From assembly GCA_023663525.1 (NCBI GenBank), contig JAMPHF010000001.1, positions 246,109 through 310,108 of the forward strand: a DNA stretch of 64,000 nucleotides, in the 5' to 3' direction. Each line of letters begins with the position of its first letter. Position 1 is the first letter of the stretch. The notes below the pieces were generated by a model. The model was given only the letters and a program-made list of their open reading frames with translations, was not told the origin of the DNA and searched no databases. The DNA is from Bacteroides sp. (GTDB lineage: Bacteria > Bacteroidota > Bacteroidia > Bacteroidales > Muribaculaceae). This document shows, piece by piece, positions 1-7,226 of this stretch. Made by a program: the position numbers and the translations under genes.

Positions 1-76
1 CGACTTGATACAAATCGGGTACAAAAAAGCAGGTGAAAAGGGGTGAAAAGTGGTTAAATTGAGCAGTAGACGCAAG

Positions 77-104
77 AAAAGCCGCTCGATAACGAGCGAC
101 TTTT
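77..104. terminator. Probable original mnmE terminator, left host flank
   Basis: A hairpin with arms at 77-88 and 93-104 and a 4-base loop has A-tract and T-tract ends, so it could work in both directions. It lies about 40 bases beyond the leftover CIGK-stop codons at 145-162 on the minus strand. I infer that it terminated mnmE before the phage inserted. Nothing else that looks like a gene is visible in positions 1-144. Confidence 0.6.
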
Positions 105-144
105 CAACAGTTTATACTATTTATCACCAAATGGTGACACACCG

Positions 145-162
145 CTACTTGCCGATGCATAA
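145..162 (-). other. attL: attL: displaced 3' end of mnmE (CIGK-stop remnant)
   Basis: Read on the minus strand, these 18 bases encode L-C-I-G-K-stop. They match the last 18 bases of the intact mnmE (60274-60291) at 15 of 18 positions, including the 8-base core CCGATGCA (plus strand, 152-159 and 60281-60288). The mismatches are mainly at third codon positions, as expected if the phage brought its own version of the gene end. The two cores are 60,129 bp apart, which gives the prophage length. The exact crossover point cannot be read from one sequence. Confidence 0.7.
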
Positions 163-222
163 TGTTAGTATAATGCAGTAAATTAATGATATAAAGATTG
201 TTATATCTAAATTATAAATTTT

Positions 223-241
223 GGCGCAACAGATACGCAAC
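223..241. repeat. Candidate integrase arm-type repeat, left end
   Basis: The sequence GGCGCAACA followed by four variable bases and CGCAAC is found here and again, in the same orientation, at 60107-60125 beside the integrase gene. Both copies lie just inside the prophage ends. This is the usual arrangement of arm-type sites for a tyrosine integrase. The role is inferred from position and repetition only. Confidence 0.45.
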
Positions 242-250
242 ATTTTCTAT

Positions 251-283
251 AAAAACGACCTCTCAGAACACGTCCGAGAGGTC
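251..283 (-). terminator. Terminator of the late/lysis operon
   Basis: On the minus strand an 8-bp stem (GAGAGGTC with its complement, 257-264 and 276-283) is followed by a T-rich run at 255-251. It lies downstream of the spanin gene, the last gene of the late operon. A second hairpin (295-314, 7-bp perfect stem TGATGAC/GTCATCA) precedes it. Together these would end late transcription before the host sequence. Confidence 0.7.
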
Positions 284-322
284 TTTCAACGCAATGATGA
301 CAGAATCGTCATCAAACAGATG

Positions 323-330
323 CAAAGGTA
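323..330 (-). promoter_or_regulatory. Possible -7 box (TACCTTTG) of a short leftward transcript
   Basis: The minus strand reads TACCTTTG, the same octamer found ahead of three phage operons (2089, 24876, 37757). From here a transcript would begin near 316 and meet the terminator at 251-283, giving an RNA of about 65 nt with two hairpins. No clear -33 box is visible. It may instead be chance sequence at the end of the late operon. Confidence 0.25.
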
Positions 331-360
331 GCCATTTTCGTGATGTCACACAAATGGTCG

Positions 361-930
361 TTATGATTTCTTTCTAATTCGGCGAATACCGTATGTGATT
401 AAGATAATACTTATAATCGCGATTATTCCGCAAACGATTATGCTTAGGTAGTAGAGAGTTCCACGTTTCTGTTTCTCTTCTGTCTTATTATCCGATACGG
501 TATCCTCTACTGTATTCTCATTCACGCTTTCTTCGGATTTAAAGTCCGAGTTGCGTGTGATGTCAGTCTCCGTGATTGACGATTTCTCGTTATTGAGTAA
601 GATTCGCCCTTGTGTTATGGATTTGATACCGTTATTGGGTGGTTCGTTCTGTTTACGATCTGGAGCTGATATGATTGCGTTAGTCGTGTCAAGTGATACT
701 GTTCCGTCATTGTATTCGGTTTTTGTAAACTCGATTACAGCATTGGTTCGATTTAATTCTGATTTATCGGTGTTGACTACTTCCGAATGTATTTGCTCGG
801 TGTTTCGGTCAATCTGTTTTGATGATGATATGTGTTGCTCAGTCGATGTTTGGATGGTTTTCCGTGTCGTGTTGCATCCTACCGTGAAACAACACAGACC
901 AATCAGTAGTGAATATAGCAAATTCTTCAT
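361..930 (-). CDS. Unimolecular spanin-like lysis lipoprotein
   Basis: This 189-residue protein has a lipoprotein signal peptide ending at a lipobox (FTVGC, Cys19), then a long Ser/Thr/Asn-rich polar stretch. A single hydrophobic segment follows near residues 160-182, with a basic tail (RRIRKK). An outer-membrane lipid anchor joined to an inner-membrane C-terminal segment is the architecture of u-spanins, which fuse the two membranes in the last step of lysis of Gram-negative cells. It follows the amidase gene almost directly (stop of one and start of the other are within two bases) and is the last gene of the late operon. The assignment rests on topology and position, not on sequence similarity. 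Confidence 0.72.
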   Translation of the reverse strand: MKNLLYSLLIGLCCFTVGCNTTRKTIQTSTEQHISSSKQIDRNTEQIHSEVVNTDKSELNRTNAVIEFTKTEYNDGTVSLDTTNAIISAPDRKQNEPPNNGIKSITQGRILLNNEKSSITETDITRNSDFKSEESVNENTVEDTVSDNKTEEKQKRGTLYYLSIIVCGIIAIISIILITYGIRRIRKKS

Positions 931-931
931 A

Positions 932-1579
932 TCAGAGTGATTTGATGTATTTGTCTACTCCGTCAACGTGCAGCTTCACTATCGCCTCATGCCCCTCTTT
1001 CGAGATCAGGAAGTCAACATCTGCCTTATTGTCTTGAAATAGATTTTCCGTAAGAACGGCAGGACATTTCGTTTTAGTCAGGATATAGAAGTTGGCTTCA
1101 TAGTCCGGGTCTTTATCCGAATAATCCGTGCGCATTGGCTTTTGCTTACTGTCATAAGCTCCACGTTGCTTGTTTGCCTGGAACTTATCAATGTAGTCTT
1201 TCAATGCGACTTGCGCTGATTCATACAAACACGTTGCGAGTTTGTCCGCTTTTGTTTGTCCGGGCGAAGTGTAGACACACCACCCTCCGGCGGTTTTCCA
1301 TTTGCCGTCAGCACCGGCGGCGTTACAGTGTATTGATACCACAATTACATTCTCTGTTCCGTATTGCTTGCAAATTTCGTTCACTCTGCGTACACGCTCT
1401 TGAAGTGATACATCCTTATCTTCAGGAACAAGGATTCTTGCATCATAACCCATTATGCGGCGTGTAAGTACAATGTCGTTCACGAGTTCACGAGCTTTCT
1501 TATATTCCCGAAGTCTCATATCGGGTGAGCATTTTCCGGCAGTGTCTATGCCGTGGCCGTTGTCATATAGTTCAATCAT
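932..1579 (-). CDS. Endolysin: N-acetylmuramoyl-L-alanine amidase (Amidase_3)
   Basis: This 215-residue protein would cut the amide bond between the glycan strand and the stem peptide of peptidoglycan. It shows the Amidase_3 zinc and catalytic landmarks: DNGHG (His9), a conserved Glu in the REYKKA segment (about residue 25), SIHCNA (about residue 84) and the catalytic Glu in LTENLF near residue 178. It has no signal peptide, so it depends on the upstream holin for release. It overlaps the holin gene by 4 bases (ATGA) and precedes the spanin gene, so the three form a holin-endolysin-spanin cassette. Confidence 0.9.
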   Translation of the reverse strand: MIELYDNGHGIDTAGKCSPDMRLREYKKARELVNDIVLTRRIMGYDARILVPEDKDVSLQERVRRVNEICKQYGTENVIVVSIHCNAAGADGKWKTAGGWCVYTSPGQTKADKLATCLYESAQVALKDYIDKFQANKQRGAYDSKQKPMRTDYSDKDPDYEANFYILTKTKCPAVLTENLFQDNKADVDFLISKEGHEAIVKLHVDGVDKYIKSL

Positions 1580-2049
1580 TGTTCGCTGAGTTTTAAAGTT
1601 GTTTCCGTTTGTCGTTCTGAAAACAGTATATTTATTTTTTCCACAAGGTCATGTGCGTCCTTTTCGTTGGCACACTTGACGATTTGGTGGAGAATCGTAG
1701 GGAGTTCAGTCGTGTTGCTCTTTCGGCGTTTGGCGTGTTCAAACATAGACTTTATCTCGATAATGATTAGTCCGACACCAAACAACACAACCATGAACGG
1801 CATGATGTAGAATGAGAATATTAGACCTATGCAGTCAATCAGGAATCCGATGATGAGGAATCTCCAATACTCCGACATCTTGTCAATCGTGACGCGGAGC
1901 TTATGAGAATGGACTCGTTCCTTTGTGACCCTCGCTGTATGTACGCCATCCCAAAGGTCGAGCATGATTGCAAATACTACAAGTAAACTGATTGCAAGGA
2001 ATATCCCTGCAAATAACGTGATTTTTGAAATAGGCACTATTTCCCACAT
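1576..2049 (-). CDS. Phage holin
   Basis: The protein has about 157 residues from the chosen start. One hydrophobic segment lies near residues 9-30, and two more lie near 65-95, followed by a charged C-terminal half. Length, topology and position directly ahead of the amidase fit a holin that permeabilises the inner membrane. An in-frame ATG exists upstream at 2118, but it lies inside a strong inverted repeat and upstream of a promoter-like TACCTTTG (2089-2096). I therefore chose the ATG at 2049, which gives M-W-E-I-V-P. Confidence 0.78.
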   Translation of the reverse strand: MWEIVPISKITLFAGIFLAISLLVVFAIMLDLWDGVHTARVTKERVHSHKLRVTIDKMSEYWRFLIIGFLIDCIGLIFSFYIMPFMVVLFGVGLIIIEIKSMFEHAKRRKSNTTELPTILHQIVKCANEKDAHDLVEKINILFSERQTETTLKLSEQ

Positions 2050-2088
2050 GATTGAAGTGATTTCTGATTGGTTGTTACTGATTTTCCA

Positions 2089-2096
2089 CAAAGGTA
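2089..2096 (-). promoter_or_regulatory. Candidate lysis-cassette promoter, -7 box TACCTTTG
   Basis: The minus strand carries TACCTTTG, a match to the Bacteroidota -7 consensus TAnnTTTG, 40 bases before the holin start. It is directly downstream of the 2115-2160 hairpin. The same octamer precedes the scaffold/capsid block and the ParB/terminase block. No good -33 box is seen, which could mean activator dependence. Confidence 0.45.
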
Positions 2097-2114
2097 ACAA
2101 AAAGTTCGTAACAA

Positions 2115-2160
2115 GCACTGATATTAGATGCAGTTTTTCTTTGCTGTCTAATATCAGTGC
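2115..2160 (-). terminator. Large inverted repeat between tail fibre and lysis genes
   Basis: Perfect 14-base arms (2115-2128 and 2147-2160) enclose an 18-base middle that can extend the stem by CAG/CTG. It begins 13 bases after the tail fibre stop codon. On the minus strand it is not followed by a strong T-tract, so it could be an imperfect terminator or attenuator separating structural genes from the lysis cassette. Confidence 0.55.
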
Positions 2161-2173
2161 CTTAAAAACAAGA

Positions 2174-4633
2174 TTATATTATGGAAATGTCAATCAGGAA
2201 CGCACCGTCATTTTCGGAATCGTCATCGGAAATTGTGACTTCCATATAGGTTGATGACAAAGTCCTTATTTGAGCCTTGATAGGGTTATCACCGTTGTGT
2301 GTTGTGCCGTAGCCGACGACATTCACAACGACATTTGAAAGTGACAGTGACAACGAAGACCATGAAGTTGGAAATGTTATCCGGATGATTCCCATATCAA
2401 CTCTTGTAAGTGTCGGTATCTTGCTGTCAAACGAAGAAGTATTCGACCACGAATAGCCGGAACTATTGTATGTCGCTTTGCCCTTGAATACGAACAACGG
2501 CATTTTCATCCAATTGCCTGAATGATGTTTTGTTTTGATTCCCTCGCTTGAAACATCAAAACCATAGCCATTGTTCTCCATGACGAAACGCATACCTTTC
2601 GTGCCTTGATTGTACGCCCAAATATAGTTAGTCGCACTCATGCCGAGACAGAAGCCGTTGGCAAAGTATCTCGATACATAGAAGTCAGAAACATACGAGC
2701 CGGATATGTTGCTCTTGCCTGATGTCGCACTGCCCCACGAGACGCTTGCAGACATACCGCTTCCCGATGCGGACAGATATATAGATAAGCTCAATACATG
2801 ATAACCGCCGACAGATGTTTTCGCTTTGGCGTTCACAAAATCCTTCCTACCGGACTGACTACCGATAGACACTATATTTTGCGAGGCTATCTTCGTTTTA
2901 AGTGTTGAATCTGAATATGTATCAACTCTTACTGTCAGAGATGCAGATGCGTGTTTTGCCATTACAGGCTTTGTCGGTTGTATTACGGTCGAGCCGGATA
3001 GCCCCGTATCTGTCGATGTTGGCGGCCCTGTCTCTGCATAGTCTTGACTTACGGTGTAGGAAGTAGCGAGATAACCGCTGACAGAGACCTCAATCGGTGT
3101 TTCGGATTGCACCACGTTTGACAATACAACCGTTTTGCTTATAGACTGCGATTGCGTATCACCACCCATGACGCTTGCCGACCCTTTGCCGTAGCTCGTG
3201 CCGGATGCGAATCCTAAGTCAACAGCGGTTCGGTTCTTTATTGTGAATGTACCTGACTGCGAAGAAAACAACTTTGAAAGCTCCGTGTATGAATTGCCCT
3301 CGAAAGAGCATACCTCACTACCGTTTGCATCGTATATCTTCATCGCTTTATTATCGGGCTGTAATTCGACACGCTGACCGTCAGTGATACCGGCAATGAT
3401 TCTCCCTATGATTTCCGCTTCTGTCAGATGTGCCTTGCCGGTATCATCTACATAGAAGTTCGCCTTTGTCGGGTCGGAGTTTCCAATCCATAGTGGAATA
3501 GAGCCACCACCGAGAGCAACATTGACAGTGCTTCCGTCCTCTTTCAGAACGATTACCTGATTGGACTGCAAGAGAGTGATGGCCGCTCCGTCTGCCAAGA
3601 GGAAAGGCGTGAATATCGGGGCGAAGCTGTTGAGTTCAGTCCAATATGCGGATGCACCGGTCGAGCCAGGGGCATTGTCCGATGATGATTTGTGGGTCTG
3701 CTTACACATGAATCCCGCAGCTTTGGTTGCGAGAGTCGGATTCGGAATCAGAACGATGTCGATATATCTCAGCCCGTCCGTTTCAAGTTCTGAATCGTTG
3801 CGGTATTCTTTGCCGTTCTGCCATTGCGTCATTCGGTAAATACAGCCCTGAATACCTTGCGGCCCCGGTATGCCTTGACCGCCATTCTCAACAGTCGAGA
3901 TATGTATGATGCGGTTGAACACTAAATCTCCATAAGTCACAGTGAAAGCAAAATCATCATTCACAATGTCCGTTCCGTTGTAACTAAGCATGAATCTGAA
4001 CGCCCCTGTCGCCGTACTCGACATAGAAGTGACGGTGACCGGTGAAGATGCGGACTCCGGAGATATTTGAAACTTTGTATTTCCTGTTCCGTACAATACC
4101 TTTGTGTTGCCTTTTGTCACTTCGACATTGACATATACGTTCTTTTTCGTACCCTTAACGAAAGTAACATTGTCAAGGGACACATTGACAGATACCGAAT
4201 CGACACCCGGAGTTCCCGGAGTGCCGTCATACACAAACGGAATCGTTACGCTGTCAATTATTTCAGAGCCTTTATATAGGCGTATGATTACATTGTTAAA
4301 CTCAGTGTTAGTTGGTAATCCGATTGTGAACTGAGACGTGAAACGATTCACGCCTCCGACAGATCCGTTGCGAGTGAAAACATAGTCAAGGCTCAATCCC
4401 TCTTGCGACAGCATTGAATTTATGTTTACAGGAGTTCCGTTCCCGGATTGCTTCATCACTGCGACTGCGACATATTCAGGCACAGGAGTAGCGTCACCGG
4501 CATCGGGGTCTTTCATCGTGACAGAAGACACGGACGTGCGAATCCAATAACGCACCGAATCGACACCCGGAGTTCCCGGAGTGCCGTCATTCGGTCTGCG
4601 TCTTACTGTCATGCGTCCTTGAACGTTCGGCAT
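2174..4633 (-). CDS. Collagen-like tail fibre protein
   Basis: This 819-residue protein has two copies of GTPGTPGVDS (near residues 17 and 137) and a collagen-like GIPGPQGIQG near residue 255. These are typical of trimeric phage fibres, where Gly-X-Y segments form triple helices. A middle segment (residues about 390-440: VNVALGGGS, WIGNSDP, GKAHLTEAEIIGRIIAG) resembles the shaft or pyocin-knob region of Bacteroides phage fibres. The C-terminal 300 residues are Ser/Gly-rich beta-type sequence, likely the receptor-binding part. It lies between the DGR cluster and the lysis genes. It contains no copy of the DGR variable repeat. Confidence 0.75.
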   Translation of the reverse strand: MPNVQGRMTVRRRPNDGTPGTPGVDSVRYWIRTSVSSVTMKDPDAGDATPVPEYVAVAVMKQSGNGTPVNINSMLSQEGLSLDYVFTRNGSVGGVNRFTSQFTIGLPTNTEFNNVIIRLYKGSEIIDSVTIPFVYDGTPGTPGVDSVSVNVSLDNVTFVKGTKKNVYVNVEVTKGNTKVLYGTGNTKFQISPESASSPVTVTSMSSTATGAFRFMLSYNGTDIVNDDFAFTVTYGDLVFNRIIHISTVENGGQGIPGPQGIQGCIYRMTQWQNGKEYRNDSELETDGLRYIDIVLIPNPTLATKAAGFMCKQTHKSSSDNAPGSTGASAYWTELNSFAPIFTPFLLADGAAITLLQSNQVIVLKEDGSTVNVALGGGSIPLWIGNSDPTKANFYVDDTGKAHLTEAEIIGRIIAGITDGQRVELQPDNKAMKIYDANGSEVCSFEGNSYTELSKLFSSQSGTFTIKNRTAVDLGFASGTSYGKGSASVMGGDTQSQSISKTVVLSNVVQSETPIEVSVSGYLATSYTVSQDYAETGPPTSTDTGLSGSTVIQPTKPVMAKHASASLTVRVDTYSDSTLKTKIASQNIVSIGSQSGRKDFVNAKAKTSVGGYHVLSLSIYLSASGSGMSASVSWGSATSGKSNISGSYVSDFYVSRYFANGFCLGMSATNYIWAYNQGTKGMRFVMENNGYGFDVSSEGIKTKHHSGNWMKMPLFVFKGKATYNSSGYSWSNTSSFDSKIPTLTRVDMGIIRITFPTSWSSLSLSLSNVVVNVVGYGTTHNGDNPIKAQIRTLSSTYMEVTISDDDSENDGAFLIDISII
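4194..4230. repeat. 37-bp direct repeat in the fibre gene, copy A
   Basis: This stretch is repeated at 4554-4590 and encodes the GTPGTPGVDS collagen-like block. Identity at the DNA level, not just the protein level, suggests recent duplication or gene conversion inside the fibre gene. Confidence 0.85.
4554..4590. repeat. 37-bp direct repeat in the fibre gene, copy B
   Basis: This is the second copy of the repeat at 4194-4230. It lies near the 5' end of the fibre gene, 360 bases from the other copy (a multiple of three), so recombination between copies would delete or add a repeat domain without changing the reading frame. Confidence 0.85.
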
Positions 4634-4639
4634 GGTCTG

Positions 4640-5047
4640 TTACTTGTTTATCATTGAGACTACGGAAGTGGCTATTTCCTTTGCGGTCGTGCGCCATGCT
4701 TGGAAGTCCGACCATTCGGCGAGATATTCCTTGCGCTTGTCGGAATCGAGTGAGCTTTTGCTGTCTTTCGCTTCAAGATAGTTTGCTTGGAGTGCCTGAA
4801 CATCGTCAGATGAATACTTGTCGTTGACGATTGCAGCGACTATCGAGCCATAGGTTATCGGTGCTTGTACGTCCACGTTGTAGCACTCGCACAGGTCATC
4901 GGGCTGCGTGTGGACTTCCTCGCCGTCTTTCGGCGATTCGGGAGTTGGAGCTTTAGCGATGTCGAAAAATACTCGGAGAACTGCGCCCTCCTGACGGACG
5001 ATGATACCGTTCTGCGGAATCATCTCGATTTGCTCTAAAGTTTTCAT
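4640..5047 (-). CDS. Small phage tail-region protein, unknown function
   Basis: This acidic 135-residue protein starts MKTLEQIEMIPQNG. The middle contains PDDLCECYNVDVQAPITYGSIVAAIV, followed by a charged helical stretch and a C-terminal SDFQAWRTTAKEIA segment. The C-terminal half resembles small tail-fibre assembly or attachment proteins in size and placement (directly upstream of the fibre gene, 6 bases apart), but I recognise no family. It is not a convincing DGR accessory (Avd) protein, which would be a basic four-helix bundle. Confidence 0.6.
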   Translation of the reverse strand: MKTLEQIEMIPQNGIIVRQEGAVLRVFFDIAKAPTPESPKDGEEVHTQPDDLCECYNVDVQAPITYGSIVAAIVNDKYSSDDVQALQANYLEAKDSKSSLDSDKRKEYLAEWSDFQAWRTTAKEIATSVVSMINK

Positions 5048-5070
5048 ATTGCTTTTTTGTTTAATGGTGG

Positions 5071-5652
5071 TTAATCGAATATGTAGTCGGTCATGCCGTC
5101 TCCGATGTCGCGTTTCTTCAACTTCGTCTGTATCGGCAGCACGTTCCGTTCCTTGGCTTGGTCGAGTTGAGATTTCAGTGTGAACGAGTTCGTGATGAAT
5201 TTCGCTTCCTGATTCTCGAAGATAATCTTGACGGCGTAGCGACCACCGCCGTTACTTGTCTTTATGTTAGGCTCGAAGTCAATGACCGTGATTGGCACGT
5301 TCAGAATCTCCATTGCCCTTACTTTCCTTATGTCGAAGAAACGCTGACCGTCCTTGGTCGTGCTTCTCCCGGTTATTCCTATTTCAGAAAAACTCATGTC
5401 GTTGTTGGTTATTTTCTTCCATAAATGACGGCAATTGCCCCATTTGCACCAGCCCCAATACGAGGCTCGTGTCTCACGGCGGCGTTTTGCCGTTCTGATT
5501 TTCTTCTCTTTTCGTGCGAATGTCTGTTTTATAGACTTGCGTAGCCGGACACGCTCATGCGTGAAGCAATAGCCGAGGAAGTCAATCCGTCTTCCGTCTG
5601 TTACCACCGCGCTGACGTTTCCGTTTCTTCTTTTGTCCGGGTTCTCGTTCAT
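5071..5652 (-). CDS. DGR reverse transcriptase, C-terminal fragment plus extra domain
   Basis: The first ~70 residues carry the last reverse transcriptase motif and thumb: DFLGYCFTHERVRLRKSI, then a basic TFARKEKKIR stretch and YWGWCKWGNCRHLWKKI. This continues a reverse transcriptase whose earlier parts lie in the two other frames upstream, so a frameshift is needed within about 5582-5680. From residue ~86 (Met at 5397) comes a further ~108-residue domain (MSFSEIGITGRSTTKDGQRF to DGMTDYIFD), found in my recollection as the C-terminal extension of Bacteroidota DGR reverse transcriptases. It could also be translated separately from the ATG at 5397. The apparent start at 5652 is probably not a true start. 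Confidence 0.75.
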   Translation of the reverse strand: MNENPDKRRNGNVSAVVTDGRRIDFLGYCFTHERVRLRKSIKQTFARKEKKIRTAKRRRETRASYWGWCKWGNCRHLWKKITNNDMSFSEIGITGRSTTKDGQRFFDIRKVRAMEILNVPITVIDFEPNIKTSNGGGRYAVKIIFENQEAKFITNSFTLKSQLDQAKERNVLPIQTKLKKRDIGDGMTDYIFD

Positions 5653-5914
5653 GTCCGATTGGTGAGATTACGATGTTTGATTTTACGCATAGTCCGAGTT
5701 CAGTTGCCTTTTCATAAAAGATGCGGAGCTTTCGCCGGGCTTCTGCCTTGGTTCTCGCAAGTCCGAGCGCATCATCGCAGTAGCGCAGATAGCCGCACGT
5801 CTTTCCGTCATGCACAACTGCGTGGTCGATTCTTTTGCCGGTGAGATTGCCTATCATCTGGCTCGTGACTGCTCCAATGGGCGTTCCTCTTAGTCCGTTC
5901 GGATTCATCTGCAA
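5582..5914 (-). CDS. DGR reverse transcriptase, middle fragment with catalytic YCDD
   Basis: This frame holds the palm core: GTPIGAVTSQMIGN (motif 4, with the PIG..TSQ form typical of DGR and group II intron enzymes) and GYLRYCDDALGLA (motif 5, the metal-binding YxDD box). It has no proper start of its own. The frame opens just after a stop and only a TTG at 5914 is available. It must be joined to the frame ending at 5808 by one shift within about 5880-5925, and to the frame ending at 5071 by a second. As written the enzyme is broken; see the finding on possible errors or decay. Confidence 0.75.
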   Translation of the reverse strand: MQMNPNGLRGTPIGAVTSQMIGNLTGKRIDHAVVHDGKTCGYLRYCDDALGLARTKAEARRKLRIFYEKATELGLCVKSNIVISPIGHEREPGQKKKRKRQRGGNRRKTD

Positions 5915-6650
5915 GTATCTGCACTATCTCATCTCCACTGTCATACTGAAACAGGACTATCCGCTTGAGTATGATGAAATGTCTGTCTTTGAAAAGAGCC
6001 GTAAACTCGTTTTCGATTAGCTCGTGCGGTATGGACTGATAGAACTTCTTAAAATCCGTTTTCCAAAACCACTTCCATTCCGGGTGTCGCCGTAACATTC
6101 TTTTCAGCAGCTTCACTCCGTAATGCAGACCTCGCCCCTTGATGCAGGCGAAAGTGCCGGGTATGAGACTGCGATATACTTTCGTCTCTATCACACGCAG
6201 TATTGCATGGTGGAGTATTCGCCACGGATAGAAGTTCTGTTTTACGATGACACGGATTTTGCCGGCATCCGTCTTGATTTCCTGTGCGGTGAAAGCGCAC
6301 GGTGGCAATTCAAGTGTCAGAATCATCAGTTGCAGTTCCCGAAGTTCCTGCATCTGTCTCTGATTGTGCCGTCTGATATATCGGTTGATTACATGGACTA
6401 CTTTGCCGTTACGCTCGATACGGCGTTTGCGCTTGCCTTTCTGAGCTTCTCTGTCGGCCGCAATCAGATTGTCGATACTTGCGATACGTTCAATGACATA
6501 TCCCTCACGTTTGGGGCGTTTACCTCCGCGTTCACGGATTGCTGTCTCGTATCTTTCGATTCTGGCCGCAAGTATAGCGTCAATCTCACTGTAAGAGAGC
6601 GACCGCCAGTCGATTTCTGATATTTTTGCCGTCAAATAGTCCATATACAA
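5808..6650 (-). CDS. DGR reverse transcriptase, N-terminal fragment
   Basis: This would copy the template-repeat RNA with adenine-specific errors and supply the cDNA for mutagenic homing into variable repeats. Visible reverse transcriptase motifs are the fingers region (KIRVIVKQNFYPWRILHHAI), GRGLHYGVKLL and the palm motif WKTDFKKFYQSIPHELIE with the first catalytic Asp. The first ~60 residues are helical and charged. The reading frame leaves the family pattern near EIVQILADESERTK, where the conserved continuation is in the next frame. The start at 6650 (M-Y-M-D-Y) fits the empty stretch upstream that holds the template repeat. No Avd-type accessory gene is recognisable nearby. Confidence 0.85.
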   Translation of the reverse strand: MYMDYLTAKISEIDWRSLSYSEIDAILAARIERYETAIRERGGKRPKREGYVIERIASIDNLIAADREAQKGKRKRRIERNGKVVHVINRYIRRHNQRQMQELRELQLMILTLELPPCAFTAQEIKTDAGKIRVIVKQNFYPWRILHHAILRVIETKVYRSLIPGTFACIKGRGLHYGVKLLKRMLRRHPEWKWFWKTDFKKFYQSIPHELIENEFTALFKDRHFIILKRIVLFQYDSGDEIVQILADESERTKRNAHWSSHEPDDRQSHRQKNRPRSCA

Positions 6651-6688
6651 TGATATATATGTAATTCTGAAAGAAGTATTGATGTTGC

Positions 6689-6696
6689 CAAACTTA
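6689..6696 (-). promoter_or_regulatory. Possible reverse transcriptase promoter, -7 box TAAGTTTG
   Basis: The minus strand reads TAAGTTTG, matching TAnnTTTG, 39 bases ahead of the reverse transcriptase start. No matching -33 box is evident. The gene may instead be read through from the tail operon. Confidence 0.25.
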
Positions 6697-6959
6697 TGTC
6701 TTGTTCAGACCTATATAAAAAAGATTCCACATAGGCAAGATGGAGCTTGCTTGGAATCCCTGCCCGGAGCTTTCGAGAATGATGTTACCTACTCACCTCC
6801 GCTTGTCTGTCAGCAAGCGACAGACCTTTCCGCAAACGAGATTTTTTGACTTCACGGAGCATGATGATGTTCCGTTACGCTGCACAATCGTGACGAGTTA
6901 GATGCAGGGTCAGGGTTCGGGGAACTGTTTTGTCAGGATTGCTCCTGTATGTCAAGTTT

Positions 6960-7066
6960 GGCGAGAGCCGTAATTCGAGTTCGAGTTCGAGAAAGCGTTC
7001 TGCGAGTTCGCATAGCCGAGACCGCAATACGAGCCGTTATTCGCATTGCCGCCCCACAGCACAAGC
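6960..7066 (-). repeat. DGR template repeat (TR)
   Basis: This is a 107-bp near-copy of the 3' part of two target genes (7286-7392 and 49661-49767). Read on the minus strand it would encode a stretch very rich in Asn codons (LVLWGGNANNGS, then NAFSNSNSNYGSR), typical of templates whose AAC/AAT codons give wide amino-acid choice after A mutation. It differs from VR1 at 12 positions, 11 of them adenines of the sense strand. It differs from VR2 at 9 positions, all adenines. The 3' edge is followed by AAACT, where both variable repeats have TTGCT, matching the IMH*/IMH difference of known DGRs. Confidence 0.95.
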
Positions 7067-7226
7067 TCCGTTCCCCTCCACCCACCGACCACGAGCCGGT
7101 CACGTTCTGCGCTCCGAAAATCGAAAGCGTTCCATGACCGCTCTTTTGGCCGGGTTTTGGAGTTTCTTTCAGAATGTCAAAGTTCTATTTTCTTGTTTTG
7201 ATTTCAGCGAGGATGTTTCTGATTCA

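Larger units (their letters stand above)
6651..7226 (-). ncRNA. DGR template RNA region, non-coding
   Basis: These 576 bases between the DGR target and the reverse transcriptase contain no plausible gene. They hold the 107-bp template repeat (6960-7066). Downstream of it on the minus strand is a spacer with short inverted repeats (for example GCTTG/CAAGC at 6801-6805 and 6814-6818). In characterised DGRs the RNA spanning the template repeat and the adjacent spacer is the structured substrate and primer for the reverse transcriptase, so I infer the same here. RNA ends cannot be read from the sequence. Confidence 0.65.

Noticed and set aside
2049..2118. Upstream holin start at 2118
   Set aside because: The ATG is within the 2115-2160 inverted repeat and upstream of a promoter-like box; the ATG at 2049 gives a more normal holin N-terminus.
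4640..5047. Avd accessory protein of the DGR
   Set aside because: The product is acidic and not a clear four-helix bundle; Avd proteins are basic. No gene near the reverse transcriptase fits.
5582..5844. Plus-strand open frames opposite the reverse transcriptase
   Set aside because: They run antisense across conserved reverse transcriptase motifs and lack any supporting context.
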